Shown here: piece by piece, positions 9,416-18,524 of the stretch | Layout of the letters: the number at the start of each line of letters is the position of its first letter | How positions within the stretch are numbered: the first letter of the stretch is position 1 | Source of the DNA: Jeotgalibacillus sp. S-D1 | GTDB taxonomy: Bacteria; Bacillota; Bacilli; Bacillales; Jeotgalibacillaceae | Direction of reading: 5' to 3' | Assembly: GCF_004358665.1 (NCBI RefSeq) | Contig: NZ_SMZR01000001.1 | Location: 496,001 to 560,000, forward strand | DNA: 64,000 bases | Translations under genes and position numbers: made by a program | Notes under the pieces: model-generated | Seen by the model: the letters and a program-made list of their open reading frames with translations, nothing else | Told to the model about the DNA's origin: nothing | The model's database searches: none

Positions 9416-9832
9416 ATGGCTGAGATCCAACCGCAATTGTTACAGATGAACAGTTTGGAACAAAATCAATTAGGTAAAATTGAAATTGCCCCTGAAGTAA
9501 TTGAGGTAATTGCCGGTATAGCTGCTTCTGAAGTGGAAGGAATTGCTCAAATGAGAGGTAATTTTGCCTCCGGTGTTGTGGAACGCCTGGGCAAAAAAAA
9601 TCACGGTAAAGGGGTAAAAGTGGAGCTTGGTGAAGAGGGGATTGTCGTAGACGTTTACTGCACAATTAAGTTTGGTGTGTCAATCCCGACTGTTGCGCAG
9701 AAAATCCAGGATAATATCCGCCAGACCCTTCAAAATATGACAGCATTGCTTGCTGAAGAAGTAAATATACATGTTGTGGGAATTCAATTTGAGTCACAAA
9801 AAATTGAACCGGAAGAAACTGAATCTGAATAA
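9416..9832 (+). CDS. yqhY: Asp23/Gls24 family protein YqhY
   Basis: A 138-aa protein of the Asp23/Gls24 (DUF322) family. The family core runs from about residue 20 (IEIAPEVIEVIAGIAASEVEGIA) to 125, with the typical KVELGEEGIVVDVYCTIKFGVSIP segment. In Bacillus it is co-transcribed with accB-accC, and loss of YqhY is linked to acetyl-CoA carboxylase activity. Here it lies 12 nt after accC with AGGAGGT, followed by a terminator, consistent with that operon. Confidence 0.9.
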   Translation: MAEIQPQLLQMNSLEQNQLGKIEIAPEVIEVIAGIAASEVEGIAQMRGNFASGVVERLGKKNHGKGVKVELGEEGIVVDVYCTIKFGVSIPTVAQKIQDNIRQTLQNMTALLAEEVNIHVVGIQFESQKIEPEETESE

Positions 9833-9835
9833 GGC

Positions 9836-9872
9836 AAAAAACAGGTGCTGAGTAAACTTGCACCTGTTTTTT
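9836..9872 (+). terminator. Intrinsic terminator after yqhY
   Basis: ACAGGTGC and GCACCTGT pair perfectly around an 11-nt loop, with A-rich upstream and T-rich downstream tracts. Confidence 0.9.
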
Positions 9873-9928
9873 AATTTTTTCGAAAATAACCAATCCGTCA
9901 AGTTCCGTTATACGGCGTGCTTATTTTA

Positions 9929-9937
9929 TGCTATGAT
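9929..9937 (+). promoter_or_regulatory. Possible extended -10 promoter for nusB
   Basis: TGCTATGAT matches an extended -10 element 50 nt before nusB. No good -35 hexamer was found at the right distance. Confidence 0.35.
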
Positions 9938-9986
9938 CTTTTTATGACATGGAATTTACGTAATCAGTGAAGGAGTTAAATGTAAA

Positions 9987-10388
9987 ATGAAAAGAAGAAC
10001 GGCTCGAGAAAAAGCTCTACAGGCCCTCTTTCAAATGGACATGAATGAGATGGAGCCAGCTGAAGCATTGGAAAATGTATTAGAAGAGACAGAAAGCGAC
10101 GACTATTTGGAATCATTAGTTGTGGGTGTATATGAACATAAAGAAGAAATCGACACAATGATTCAAAATCATCTGGAACGCTGGAAGATTGATCGATTAG
10201 CTAGAGTTGATCGCAACATTCTTCGCGTAGCCCTTTATGAATTACTGTATAAAAAAGATGAAGTACCTCATAACGCCGTGCTAAACGAAGCTGTTGAAAT
10301 TTCCAAGCGCTTCGGTGATGAAAAATCTAGCAGTTTTGTGAATGGAGTATTATCCAAGCTTGTTGATACCCTGCATTCACGGGATTGA
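9987..10388 (+). CDS. nusB: Transcription antitermination factor NusB
   Basis: NusB (133 aa, all-helical) joins NusE, NusG and NusA at boxA of rRNA leader transcripts to prevent premature termination. The N-terminal [16 protein letters not shown] and central [21 protein letters not shown] segments are diagnostic. ATG 9987 follows AAGGAG with 11-nt spacing. First gene of a run nusB-folD. Confidence 0.96.
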   Translation: MKRRTAREKALQALFQMDMNEMEPAEALENVLEETESDDYLESLVVGVYEHKEEIDTMIQNHLERWKIDRLARVDRNILRVALYELLYKKDEVPHNAVLNEAVEISKRFGDEKSSSFVNGVLSKLVDTLHSRD

Positions 10389-10411
10389 AACTCACGGGAG
10401 GCAATAAGCAT

Positions 10412-11275
10412 ATGACAGCAGCAATTATTGATGGTAAAAAAATCGCACAGGACATTCGCCAAACCTTAGAAAGCAGAATTGCTTCATTAAAAGAATACGG
10501 TATAACGCCAGGACTCGCAGTTGTATTAGTAGGCGATAATCAAGCATCAAAAACATATGTATCGATGAAACAAAAAGCATGTGAAAAGCTTGGGATTCAT
10601 TCGGTATTAATTGAATTCCCTAAGGATTTGACCGAAAAGCAGCTGCTTGAAAAAGTGAATGAACTGAATAATGATGATTCAATCCATGGGATATTGGTTC
10701 AATTGCCACTGCCTTCTCACATTAACGAAATAAATATTATTGAAAGCATTACTCCATCCAAAGATGTTGATGGCTTTCACCCCATCAACGCAGGCCGTTT
10801 AATGACGGGAGGGGAAGCATTTTACCCTTGCACGCCGTATGGAATTATTCAAATGCTCAAGTATGAAAATATACAAATGGCAGGCAAGCATGCTGTGATT
10901 GTTGGAAGAAGCAACATTGTCGGCAAACCGATGGGCCAGCTTCTGTTAAAAGAAAATGCCACAGTTACCTATTGTCATTCCAAAACAGATGATTTAGTCC
11001 ATCATTCAAAACAGGCTGATATATTAATAGCAGCTATTGGTGTGACAAAATTTATAACTGCAGAACATATTAAAGAAGGTGCAGTAGTGATAGACGTCGG
11101 CATGAATAGAGATGAGAATGGGAAGCTTTGCGGAGATGTTGATTATAACAGCTGTGTTGAAAAAGCATCTGCCATTACGCCTGTTCCCGGAGGAGTAGGG
11201 CCTATGACCATCACAATGCTTCTTGTTAATACGGTGGAATCTGCCGAACGCGTTCAAACAAGCAGCGTTTTATGA
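10412..11275 (+). CDS. folD: Bifunctional methylenetetrahydrofolate dehydrogenase/cyclohydrolase
   Basis: FolD (287 aa) interconverts 5,10-methylene-, 5,10-methenyl- and 10-formyl-tetrahydrofolate with NADP. The catalytic Tyr and Lys are in [11 protein letters not shown], the folate site in [10 protein letters not shown], the Rossmann part in [17 protein letters not shown], and the C-terminal signature is [10 protein letters not shown]. The frame is open upstream from a TTG, but ATG 10412 has GGGAGG at 9 nt and gives the usual length. Confidence 0.97.
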   Translation: MTAAIIDGKKIAQDIRQTLESRIASLKEYGITPGLAVVLVGDNQASKTYVSMKQKACEKLGIHSVLIEFPKDLTEKQLLEKVNELNNDDSIHGILVQLPLPSHINEINIIESITPSKDVDGFHPINAGRLMTGGEAFYPCTPYGIIQMLKYENIQMAGKHAVIVGRSNIVGKPMGQLLLKENATVTYCHSKTDDLVHHSKQADILIAAIGVTKFITAEHIKEGAVVIDVGMNRDENGKLCGDVDYNSCVEKASAITPVPGGVGPMTITMLLVNTVESAERVQTSSVL

Positions 11276-11289
11276 TCTGACGATTTAGG

Positions 11290-11326
11290 AAAGGAGCTGA
11301 CTCTGCCCCAGAGTTTGCTCCTTTTT
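11290..11326 (+). terminator. Intrinsic terminator after folD
   Basis: AAAGGAGC...GCTCCTTT hairpin with an inner CTCTG/CAGAG helix, ending in a T-run. Confidence 0.85.
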
Positions 11327-11379
11327 ACAACTTAAGCATCACATTTTACATTCATTGATGCAAAGGAAGTGAAAAGCTT

Positions 11380-12729
11380 ATGAGCGACCAGCAATATCTG
11401 ACTGTTCATGCGTTAACAAGGTACATAAAAAGAAAGTTCGATGCGGATCCTCATTTAACAAACCTTCACATTCAAGGTGAAATCTCAAACTTTAAACGGC
11501 ATTCAAGCGGTCATTGCTACTTTACTTTAAAAGACGACAAATCAAGAATTTTATCTGTAATGTTTTCAGCAAATAGCAGCAAATTAAAATTCCAACCGGA
11601 AAATGGGACGATGGTGCTGGTAACTGCCGACGCTTCCGTGTATGAAGCCTCCGGGCAATATCAGCTTTATGTTAAATCCATGCAGCCTGAAGGGATTGGG
11701 GCATTATTTTTAGCCTATGAGCAATTAAAAGAGCGACTGGCGAAAGAGGGACTGTTCAATCAGGCACGGAAAAGAGCACTTCCCCTTTATCCAAAAACGA
11801 TCGGAGTCGTAACATCGCCAACCGGTGCTGTCATCAGGGATATTATTACCACGATACAGCGAAGGTATCCCATCGCAAAGGTTAAGCTTTATCCGGCTTC
11901 TGTACAGGGTGACAGGGCTGCTTCGAGCATTGTCAGTGCCATGAAAAAAGCATCCGGTGACGATACACTGGATCTGCTGATTGTCGGACGCGGAGGCGGC
12001 TCGATAGAAGAATTATGGCCGTTTAATGAAGAAGAGGTTGCTAGAGCCATTGTCGATTTTCATATTCCTGTCATTTCGGCAGTCGGACACGAAACGGATA
12101 CAACTATAGCTGATTTTGCAGCAGATCACCGTGCACCTACCCCTACAGCAGCAGCTGAGATGGCTGTACCTCATATCGATGAGGTGAGGGAGCGCCTGCT
12201 GTCAAAAGATATGAGAAATTTAAGAGCCATGAATGAAATTTTAAAAGCTAAAAACCACCAGCTGAAAATAATGTCAGGATCAATGGTTTTTAAAAAACCT
12301 GAAAGGCTTTATCAGCAGCAGATGGAACGGCTGGACAGGCTCTCTCTTCAGATGAAAAAAGAGCTCTATCAGTCTGCCCGAATAAAGAATGAGGCTTGGA
12401 ACCGTTTGAACCAAAGGTTGCTGCGTGTACATCCCAAGCGTTTAATCGATGTGCAAAAGGAACGAACCAGCCAGCTGGACCGCCAGATCATTAACCGAAT
12501 GAATGAAGTATTAAAAAGAAAGTCCTCTAAATTTGAAGGTACGGTTTCCACGCTGGAAGCACTAAGTCCACTTAAAATTATGAAACGGGGCTATAGTTTG
12601 GTGTATGATAAAGAAAACCAATTAATAAAAGACGATACACCCGTCTTGCCCGGACAAAAAATAAAAGTTTCTTTAGCTACAAAAGATCTGTTATGTGAGG
12701 TTAATCAAGTCAAGGAGCGTGAGGGTTAA
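11380..12729 (+). CDS. xseA: Exodeoxyribonuclease VII large subunit
   Basis: XseA (449 aa) is the catalytic subunit of ExoVII, a single-strand exonuclease acting in both directions. An N-terminal OB fold (about residues 5-100) contains [19 protein letters not shown]. The catalytic domain has [29 protein letters not shown] and [28 protein letters not shown] (cut here at 28 residues only by family boundary). A coiled-coil region (about 270-390) binds XseB. The stop codon shares its last base with the xseB start. Confidence 0.96.
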   Translation: MSDQQYLTVHALTRYIKRKFDADPHLTNLHIQGEISNFKRHSSGHCYFTLKDDKSRILSVMFSANSSKLKFQPENGTMVLVTADASVYEASGQYQLYVKSMQPEGIGALFLAYEQLKERLAKEGLFNQARKRALPLYPKTIGVVTSPTGAVIRDIITTIQRRYPIAKVKLYPASVQGDRAASSIVSAMKKASGDDTLDLLIVGRGGGSIEELWPFNEEEVARAIVDFHIPVISAVGHETDTTIADFAADHRAPTPTAAAEMAVPHIDEVRERLLSKDMRNLRAMNEILKAKNHQLKIMSGSMVFKKPERLYQQQMERLDRLSLQMKKELYQSARIKNEAWNRLNQRLLRVHPKRLIDVQKERTSQLDRQIINRMNEVLKRKSSKFEGTVSTLEALSPLKIMKRGYSLVYDKENQLIKDDTPVLPGQKIKVSLATKDLLCEVNQVKEREG

Positions 12730-12968
12730 TGCCTGCAAAGAAACAAGTTACATTTGAAGAAGCAATGAATGAATTAGAAAATATTGTAACAAAGCTTGAA
12801 GAAGGCGATGTCCCTTTGGAGGAAGCTTTATCCTACTACCAGCAGGGAGTTAAACTATCTAAAATATGCCATGACAAACTGCAGAATGCGGAAAAACAAA
12901 TGGCGACGATTATGACTGAGGATGGGGAAACACCTTTAACCATCAGTGATGAGGATGCTGATCGATGA
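12729..12968 (+). CDS. xseB: Exodeoxyribonuclease VII small subunit
   Basis: XseB (79 aa, helical hairpin) stabilises XseA. Typical sequence [26 protein letters not shown]. It overlaps xseA by 1 nt (TAATG) and ispA by 4 nt (ATGA), so the three genes are tightly coupled. Confidence 0.95.
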   Translation: MPAKKQVTFEEAMNELENIVTKLEEGDVPLEEALSYYQQGVKLSKICHDKLQNAEKQMATIMTEDGETPLTISDEDADR

Positions 12969-13843
12969 CCCTTTTAAAAACATTCATTGACACGTATAAA
13001 GAACAAATCGAAAATACAATGTATGAAGAAATAGAAAATTTAAATGCTCCGATTTCATTAATCAAGGCGATGGAATATTCTCTGCGTGCCGGCGGGAAGC
13101 GTATTCGGCCAATACTGGTACTCGCAACAATGGAGGCCTTTGGCCGGAACTGCCAAAATGGGCTGAAAGTTGCCGCTGGTCTGGAGATGATTCATACCTA
13201 TTCCCTGATTCATGATGATCTTCCAAGTATGGATGATGATGATTTAAGAAGAGGGAAGCCCACAAACCATAAAGTTTTTGGAGAAGCACAGGCAATTTTA
13301 GCCGGCGATGCTTTATTGACACATAGTTTTTATTTGATCGCAACCAGTGAACTGACGGCGGAGCAAAGAGTTAATCTGATCACTGAACTGTCTTTAAGCG
13401 CAGGAGCTGAAGGAATGGTTGGCGGTCAGGTTGCAGATATTGAAGGGGAGGACATGGTTTTGACTCCTCAGGAACTGGAGTCCATCCACCAGAGAAAAAC
13501 CGGGCGTTTACTTGAATTTTCCGTTCTTGCCGGAGGGATCATGAGCGGTGCGGATGACATCCAGCAGGCAAAACTAAAAGAATATGCTAAGCATATTGGG
13601 TTAGCTTTCCAAATCCGTGATGACATATTAGATGTCGAGGGTGAAGAGGAAGAAATAGGTAAACCGGTCGGAAGTGATGAATCCCGTAACAAAAGCACTT
13701 ATCCTGCTCTTCTTGGTATGGAAGGGGCAAAACAAAAATTAAGCAGCCATTTGACTTTTGCAAAAGATGCTTTGCAGGATCTTCCACTTCAAAATGACTA
13801 TCTTACATTAATCGCCGACATGATTGTGCAACGCCGCTCATAA
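12965..13843 (+). CDS. ispA: Farnesyl/geranyl diphosphate synthase
   Basis: A 292-aa trans-prenyltransferase that condenses IPP with DMAPP and GPP to give farnesyl diphosphate. The first Asp-rich motif is in [17 protein letters not shown] (about residue 83) and the second in [12 protein letters not shown] (about residue 218). The residues before the first motif (GLEMIHTYS) fit short-chain FPP synthases. It is the B. subtilis yqiD gene. Upstream of the OLE RNA, as expected for that locus. Confidence 0.95.
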   Translation: MTLLKTFIDTYKEQIENTMYEEIENLNAPISLIKAMEYSLRAGGKRIRPILVLATMEAFGRNCQNGLKVAAGLEMIHTYSLIHDDLPSMDDDDLRRGKPTNHKVFGEAQAILAGDALLTHSFYLIATSELTAEQRVNLITELSLSAGAEGMVGGQVADIEGEDMVLTPQELESIHQRKTGRLLEFSVLAGGIMSGADDIQQAKLKEYAKHIGLAFQIRDDILDVEGEEEEIGKPVGSDESRNKSTYPALLGMEGAKQKLSSHLTFAKDALQDLPLQNDYLTLIADMIVQRRS

Positions 13844-13853
13844 ACCCCGCCGC

Positions 13854-13882
13854 TTATATTACCGTATAATCTGTGCTATAAT
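13854..13882 (+). promoter_or_regulatory. Candidate promoter for the OLE RNA
   Basis: An extended -10 element (TGCTATAAT, 13874-13882) has the weak -35 hexamer TTATAT 17 nt upstream. Transcription would begin near 13889, where the presumed OLE RNA starts. It would allow OLE to be made without reading through nusB-ispA. No terminator separates ispA from OLE, so readthrough is also possible. Confidence 0.45.
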
Positions 13883-13888
13883 TTTAAA

Positions 13889-14490
13889 TGGTGGTGCAGT
13901 ATTCTAGTCAGTCTGCCGATTCCGAAGGTGGGGCTAAAAATCCACTAAAGGGCATATCGATGAAGTTCCTGGTCTTGGCTTGAGGCGCCCAGCTTTGGGC
14001 TTTTTCTGGGAGTAAGGTTTTCGGGCGATCCACAATGGCATGTGGGCGATGACCCGCAAACCGCGGAGGCTTTCGTTTCTTAGCTGGCATAAGCATGTGC
14101 ATAAAGACGATTGTATGAACCTGCATTATGATGAAAATTATATGCAGCGTAGCCTGCCTTGAGTGGAGTTTGAGGGGATTATGGTTACAGAGAACACATT
14201 AGTTGGCCATTAATATGTTCTTTTCCGTCCATATGAAATCTTCTCTGCAAAAGAGGATAAGGGATCTAGTGCAGGGCTGTTGAGGAAATCTCCTAGACTG
14301 TCTATGATCGCGTGATTGAGGGATTTCAGTACGGACTAAGTGGTAATCCAGTCCGATCTATGGCGACATAATCGAAATCAAAGTAAAGGGTAACCGCTAG
14401 TTTGGCAACAGCTAGTTTTGATTTGGGAAAACCTACTGGACCTAAGCCGTAATTTTTACTTCAATCACGACCATCTACATATTTTCAGAT
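13889..14490 (+). ncRNA. ole: OLE RNA (ornate, large, extremophilic RNA)
   Basis: About 600 nt between ispA and the membrane-protein gene have no plausible reading frame on either strand and are more G-rich than nearby spacers. Established knowledge: OLE RNA is ~600 nt, occurs in a subset of Bacillales and Clostridia, lies between ispA and dxs genes, and is followed by the gene for its binding protein OapA. Length, both flanks and partner match. Local helices are visible: GCCCA/TGGGC at 13987-14000, CGGACT (14332-14337) with AGTCCG (14350-14355), and AAATCAAA (14375-14382) with TTTGATTT (14417-14424). The RNA forms a membrane-associated complex with OapA linked to cold, alcohol and Mg2+ responses in Bacillus halodurans. 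Ends are approximate. No covariance search was possible. Confidence 0.85.
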
Positions 14491-14506
14491 TGGTGTGCAG
14501 AATAAT

Positions 14507-15112
14507 ATGAAAAATTTTTTACATAAATCATTGAAGTGGAGTGCAGGGATAGCCGTTATCACAGCTGTGTTAGCGGCTATTTTTTCGCTTGCTTCAACAA
14601 GCGTTTTAAATCAGGTGAATTGGACAACCGGGTTAATTGTTGTTCTTGTTATTGTTATTATAGGAGTGTTTTTTGATATGCTTGGAATTGCAGCAACTGC
14701 TGCTGATGAAAAACCTTATCATTCAATGGCTTCAAATAAAGTATACGGTGCTCGCCATTCGATTCGCATTGTACGAAATGCGGATCGTTTTGCGAGCTTT
14801 TGTAATGATGTAATCGGTGATATTGCGGGTATAATAAGTGGTACAGCCGCGGCCATTGTAATTTTACAGCTGGCACGGGAATATCAGCTCAGTTCAGGTT
14901 CGTTAATGGAGAATTCCATCAATATTGGATTAACTAGCTTAATTGCTGCTTTAACCGTAGGGGGCAAGGCAATGGGTAAGGCGATTGCCATCCGATTTTC
15001 CAAAGAAATAATATTTCGGGTGGGGAAAACCCTACAATTTGTTGAGGAAAAGCTACACATTGTTATAATAAAAGATACTAAGAAAACAAAAATAAAAAAA
15101 CAGGACCGATGA
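14507..15112 (+). CDS. oapA: OLE-associated membrane protein OapA
   Basis: A 201-aa membrane protein directly after the OLE RNA and before dxs, the defined position of OapA. Hydrophobic segments lie at about residues 12-32, 42-63, 100-122 and 132-150, and the C-terminal tail is very basic (KDTKKTKIKKQDR). The middle section (FFDMLGIAATAADEKPYHSM, then IVRNADRFASFCNDVIGDIAG) resembles the DUF21/CNNM membrane domain in outline (inference). OapA binds OLE RNA and brings it to the membrane. Start uncertain: ATG 14507 has a poor ribosome binding site, and an in-frame GTG at 14495 is an alternative. Confidence 0.85.
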   Translation: MKNFLHKSLKWSAGIAVITAVLAAIFSLASTSVLNQVNWTTGLIVVLVIVIIGVFFDMLGIAATAADEKPYHSMASNKVYGARHSIRIVRNADRFASFCNDVIGDIAGIISGTAAAIVILQLAREYQLSSGSLMENSINIGLTSLIAALTVGGKAMGKAIAIRFSKEIIFRVGKTLQFVEEKLHIVIIKDTKKTKIKKQDR

Positions 15113-15138
15113 ATCCAGAATGAAAGTGAGTGATCCGG

Positions 15139-17031
15139 ATGGATGTAACAAAGATTAAGGATCCGTCATTATTAAAAGGAATGGGAAAAGAAGAGCTTGA
15201 AAGTCTGAGCAAAGACATTCGGCAATTTCTAATTGAAAACCTTTCAGCAACCGGCGGACATATTGGGCCTAACCTGGGTGTGGTGGAGTTGACACTGGCA
15301 CTGCACAAACATTTTGATAGTCCCAAAGATAAATTTTTATGGGATGTTGGCCACCAGTCATATGTTCATAAAATTCTTACAGGCAGAGGCAGCCAGTTTG
15401 GTACTTTGCGGCAGTATAAGGGATTATGCGGTTTTCCAAAAATGATTGAAAGCGATCATGACGTCTGGGAAACAGGCCATAGTTCCACCTCGCTGTCTGC
15501 TGCTATGGGTATGGCTATTGCCCGCGATATTAAAGGTGATTCCAATTTCGTTGTACCAATTATCGGGGATGGAGCATTAACCGGAGGCATGGCGCTCGAA
15601 GCGCTTAATCATATCGGCCACGAGAAAAAAGACATTACTGTCATTTTAAATGACAATGAAATGTCGATTGCCCCAAATGTTGGAGCTCTTCACAGCGTAT
15701 TGGGACGTTTACGGACTGCTGGCAAATACAACTGGGCAAAAGATGAACTGGAATACCTCCTGAAAAAAATACCGGCTGTAGGAGGAAAGCTTGCTTCAAC
15801 AGCAGAAAGAGTAAAAGACAGCTTAAAGTATCTTCTTGTTTCAGGTGTGTTTTTTGAGGAACTTGGCTTTACTTATCTGGGGCCGGTCGACGGGCACAAT
15901 TTTGAGGAGCTGGAAGACAATATTCAGTATGCTAAAAAAACAAAAGGTCCCGTATTGCTGCATGTTATTACTAAAAAAGGCAAAGGATTTGATCCCGCAG
16001 AGACAGATACAATCGGAACCTGGCATGGAACAGGCCCTTATAAAATTGACACGGGAGATTTAATCAAATCTAAAGCTATCGCTCCCGGATGGAGTGCCCT
16101 TGTGAGTGAAACCGTTCGTAAACTGGCAAGAGAAGATGACCGGATTGTGGCTGTGACACCAGCAATGCCGGTTGGTTCCAAATTAGAAGGCTTTGCAAGC
16201 GAGTTTCCTGATCGAATGTTTGACGTAGGCATCGCAGAGCAGCACGCCACAACGCTGTCAGCCGGATTGGCTACTCAAAAAATGAAGCCGTTTCTGGCTA
16301 TTTATTCCACATTTCTTCAGCGGGCATATGACCAGGTTGTTCATGATATTTGCAGACAGAACCTTAATGTTTTTATCGGAATTGACCGAGCCGGTCTCGT
16401 AGGTGCAGATGGAGAAACACATCAGGGCGTCTTCGATGTTGCTTTTTTGCGAAATTTACCAAACATGGTCGTGATGATGCCAAAGGATGAAAATGAAGGT
16501 CAGCACATGGTTAATACAGCAATTGCTTATAATGAGGGTCCTATTGCAATGCGCTATCCAAGAGGTAATGGTCTTGGAGTACCAATGGATAAAGAGTTAA
16601 CGACGATTCCTATCGGCAGCTGGGAAGTTATTCGAGAAGGCAAGGACGCGGTCATTTTAACGTTTGGGACAACTATACCAATGGCGGTCAGTGCAGCAGA
16701 TAAGCTGGCTAAAAAAGGAATTTCAGCAAGGGTAGTTAACGCTCGATTTATAAAACCGCTGGATGAGTCAATGCTGAAAGATATATTTTCAGAAGGGCTG
16801 CCTGTTTTAACAATTGAGGAAGCCATTTTACAAGGCGGATTCGGCAGCGCGATTATAGAATTTGCCCATGATCAAAATATGGGCCATGCACGTATAGAAA
16901 GAATGGGTATACCTGATCAATTTATTGAGCACGGCAGTGTAGAAAAATTATTAGCAGAAATAAACTTAACGGATGATCGTGCAGTGGAAATAATTCAAAC
17001 GATTGCTCCAGTTAAACAAAAAAGGGCGTAA
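15139..17031 (+). CDS. dxs: 1-deoxy-D-xylulose-5-phosphate synthase
   Basis: Dxs (630 aa) joins pyruvate and glyceraldehyde 3-phosphate with thiamine diphosphate, the first step of the MEP isoprenoid pathway. The ThDP motif begins at [16 protein letters not shown], and the transketolase-like parts are complete ([31 protein letters not shown]). An upstream in-frame GTG (15130) exists; ATG 15139 gives an N-terminus like other Bacillus Dxs ([15 protein letters not shown]). With ispA it brackets OLE/oapA with isoprenoid genes. Confidence 0.96.
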   Translation: MDVTKIKDPSLLKGMGKEELESLSKDIRQFLIENLSATGGHIGPNLGVVELTLALHKHFDSPKDKFLWDVGHQSYVHKILTGRGSQFGTLRQYKGLCGFPKMIESDHDVWETGHSSTSLSAAMGMAIARDIKGDSNFVVPIIGDGALTGGMALEALNHIGHEKKDITVILNDNEMSIAPNVGALHSVLGRLRTAGKYNWAKDELEYLLKKIPAVGGKLASTAERVKDSLKYLLVSGVFFEELGFTYLGPVDGHNFEELEDNIQYAKKTKGPVLLHVITKKGKGFDPAETDTIGTWHGTGPYKIDTGDLIKSKAIAPGWSALVSETVRKLAREDDRIVAVTPAMPVGSKLEGFASEFPDRMFDVGIAEQHATTLSAGLATQKMKPFLAIYSTFLQRAYDQVVHDICRQNLNVFIGIDRAGLVGADGETHQGVFDVAFLRNLPNMVVMMPKDENEGQHMVNTAIAYNEGPIAMRYPRGNGLGVPMDKELTTIPIGSWEVIREGKDAVILTFGTTIPMAVSAADKLAKKGISARVVNARFIKPLDESMLKDIFSEGLPVLTIEEAILQGGFGSAIIEFAHDQNMGHARIERMGIPDQFIEHGSVEKLLAEINLTDDRAVEIIQTIAPVKQKRA

Positions 17032-17033
17032 TT

Positions 17034-17864
17034 ATGAAAGTACAAAAACAACGGATTGATGTTTTGCTTGTCGAGCAAGGACTGGCTGAAACAAGAGAGA
17101 AAGCAAAAAGATCGATTATGGCAGGGCTTGTTTATGCGAATGAAGTGCGTCTGGACAAGCCGGGAGAAAAAATTCCAGAGGATACCCTGCTCACTATTAA
17201 GGGCAATGTTTTACCTTATGTAAGCCGGGGCGGACTTAAATTGGAAAAAGCATTATCCTATTTTTCAATAAATGTCCAGGGAAAAAAAATGATTGATGTC
17301 GGTTCATCTACAGGCGGATTTACCGACTGCGCCCTGCAAAATGGAGCAGAGATGTCCTATGCGGTTGACGTAGGGTATAATCAGCTGGCATGGAAACTGC
17401 GCCAGGATGATCGCGTAGAGGTGATGGAACGGACTAATTTCCGCTACTTGACACCAGGCGATTTGAAAAGAGGCAAACCGGACTTTGCTACGATTGATGT
17501 TTCTTTTATTTCACTTCGGATTATCCTTCCTGTTTTAAGGATGCTTTTGGAGGATAAAAGTGAAGTAGTTGCTCTTGTAAAACCGCAGTTCGAAGCGGGA
17601 AGAGACCAGGTGGGGAAAAAGGGGATTATTCGTGAATCAAAAATTCATGAAGAAGTTCTTTCAAAAATGATTCAGTTTGCTTTTGCCGAAGGATACGATG
17701 TTTTAGATGCCACTTATTCACCAATTACTGGCGGTGATGGCAATATCGAATTCCTGCTTCACTTGTCTTCCCGGCAGCAAACTGAGGAAAACAGAACATT
17801 TCCTGAGATCGACGTTAAAGCAATTGTCCAGGAAGCTCATGGACAGCTTAAAGCTGCCAAGTAA
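17034..17864 (+). CDS. yqxC: TlyA-family S4/FtsJ rRNA methyltransferase
   Basis: A 276-aa protein with an N-terminal S4 RNA-binding domain (residues 6-65: RIDVLLVEQGLAETREKAKR) and an FtsJ-type SAM methyltransferase domain with motif I MIDVGSSTGGFTDCAL (about residue 85). TlyA homologues 2'-O-methylate rRNA; for the Bacillus protein (YqxC) the target is not firmly known. It begins 2 nt after the dxs stop and ends in a terminator. Confidence 0.9.
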   Translation: MKVQKQRIDVLLVEQGLAETREKAKRSIMAGLVYANEVRLDKPGEKIPEDTLLTIKGNVLPYVSRGGLKLEKALSYFSINVQGKKMIDVGSSTGGFTDCALQNGAEMSYAVDVGYNQLAWKLRQDDRVEVMERTNFRYLTPGDLKRGKPDFATIDVSFISLRIILPVLRMLLEDKSEVVALVKPQFEAGRDQVGKKGIIRESKIHEEVLSKMIQFAFAEGYDVLDATYSPITGGDGNIEFLLHLSSRQQTEENRTFPEIDVKAIVQEAHGQLKAAK

Positions 17865-17892
17865 AAACAGCCATTTACGGCTGTTTTTTTTT
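17863..17892 (+). terminator. Intrinsic terminator after yqxC
   Basis: ACAGCC and GGCTGT pair around ATTTAC, followed by eight or more T. It begins at the yqxC stop codon. Confidence 0.9.
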
Positions 17893-18021
17893 ATAAATGG
17901 AGAAAGAATCAGGGTCGCTCTTAACGTTAAGTATCCTCCCTTTCGCTTTTTAAACGGTACATTCCGCTTTTGCTTTTGATGTACAAATATAAGGATTTAG
18001 GGTAGGATAAACGTATATAAA

Positions 18022-18038
18022 AGCATAAATATTCATTA
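18022..18038 (+). promoter_or_regulatory. Possible ARG box before argR
   Basis: AGCATAAATATTCATTA has one perfect ARG half-site (ATTCATT) and a degenerate one, with an A/T centre, 16 nt before the argR start. It would fit autoregulation. Weak match. Confidence 0.35.
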
Positions 18039-18053
18039 AGTGGAGTGGAGTAT

Positions 18054-18506
18054 ATGATCAATAAAGGACAGAGACATATTAAAATCAGGGAAATCATTGT
18101 AAATAATGATATAGAAACGCAGGATGAATTGGTAGATCAGCTTAAAAATGCTGGATTTCCAGTAACTCAGGCAACAATCTCCAGAGATATCAAGGAATTG
18201 CATTTAGTTAAAGTGCCATTAATCGATGGCAGATACAAATACAGTCTGCCGGCAGATCAGCGTTTTAATCCGCTTCAAAAATTGAAGCGGACGCTAACCG
18301 ATGCGTTCGTCCGTATTGACGGGGCAGGGCATCTTCTGGTAATGAAAACGCTGCCCGGGAATGCGAATGCTATCGGTGCACTGATAGATAATTTGGATTG
18401 GGACGAGATTTTAGGTACAATCTGCGGAGATGATACCTGCCTGATTATCTGCAGAAAAGAAGATGACGCATCAGTCATTTCCCAGCGTTTCATTGATATG
18501 CTGTAA
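18054..18506 (+). CDS. argR: Arginine repressor ArgR/AhrC
   Basis: A 150-aa arginine-responsive hexameric regulator: winged-helix DNA-binding domain at residues 1-70 ([20 protein letters not shown], then [19 protein letters not shown]) and a C-terminal arginine-binding domain with the [14 protein letters not shown] strand. It represses arginine synthesis and activates catabolism in B. subtilis. ATG 18054 preferred: it has GGAGTGGAG just upstream, and the protein then begins like AhrC. Confidence 0.96.
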   Translation: MINKGQRHIKIREIIVNNDIETQDELVDQLKNAGFPVTQATISRDIKELHLVKVPLIDGRYKYSLPADQRFNPLQKLKRTLTDAFVRIDGAGHLLVMKTLPGNANAIGALIDNLDWDEILGTICGDDTCLIICRKEDDASVISQRFIDML

Positions 18507-18524
18507 AAGTTGAGGTGATAAGGA

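Noticed and set aside
13908-14126. 72-codon minus-strand frame inside the OLE region
   Set aside because: No ribosome binding site, low-complexity basic composition, and the region fits a structured plus-strand RNA.
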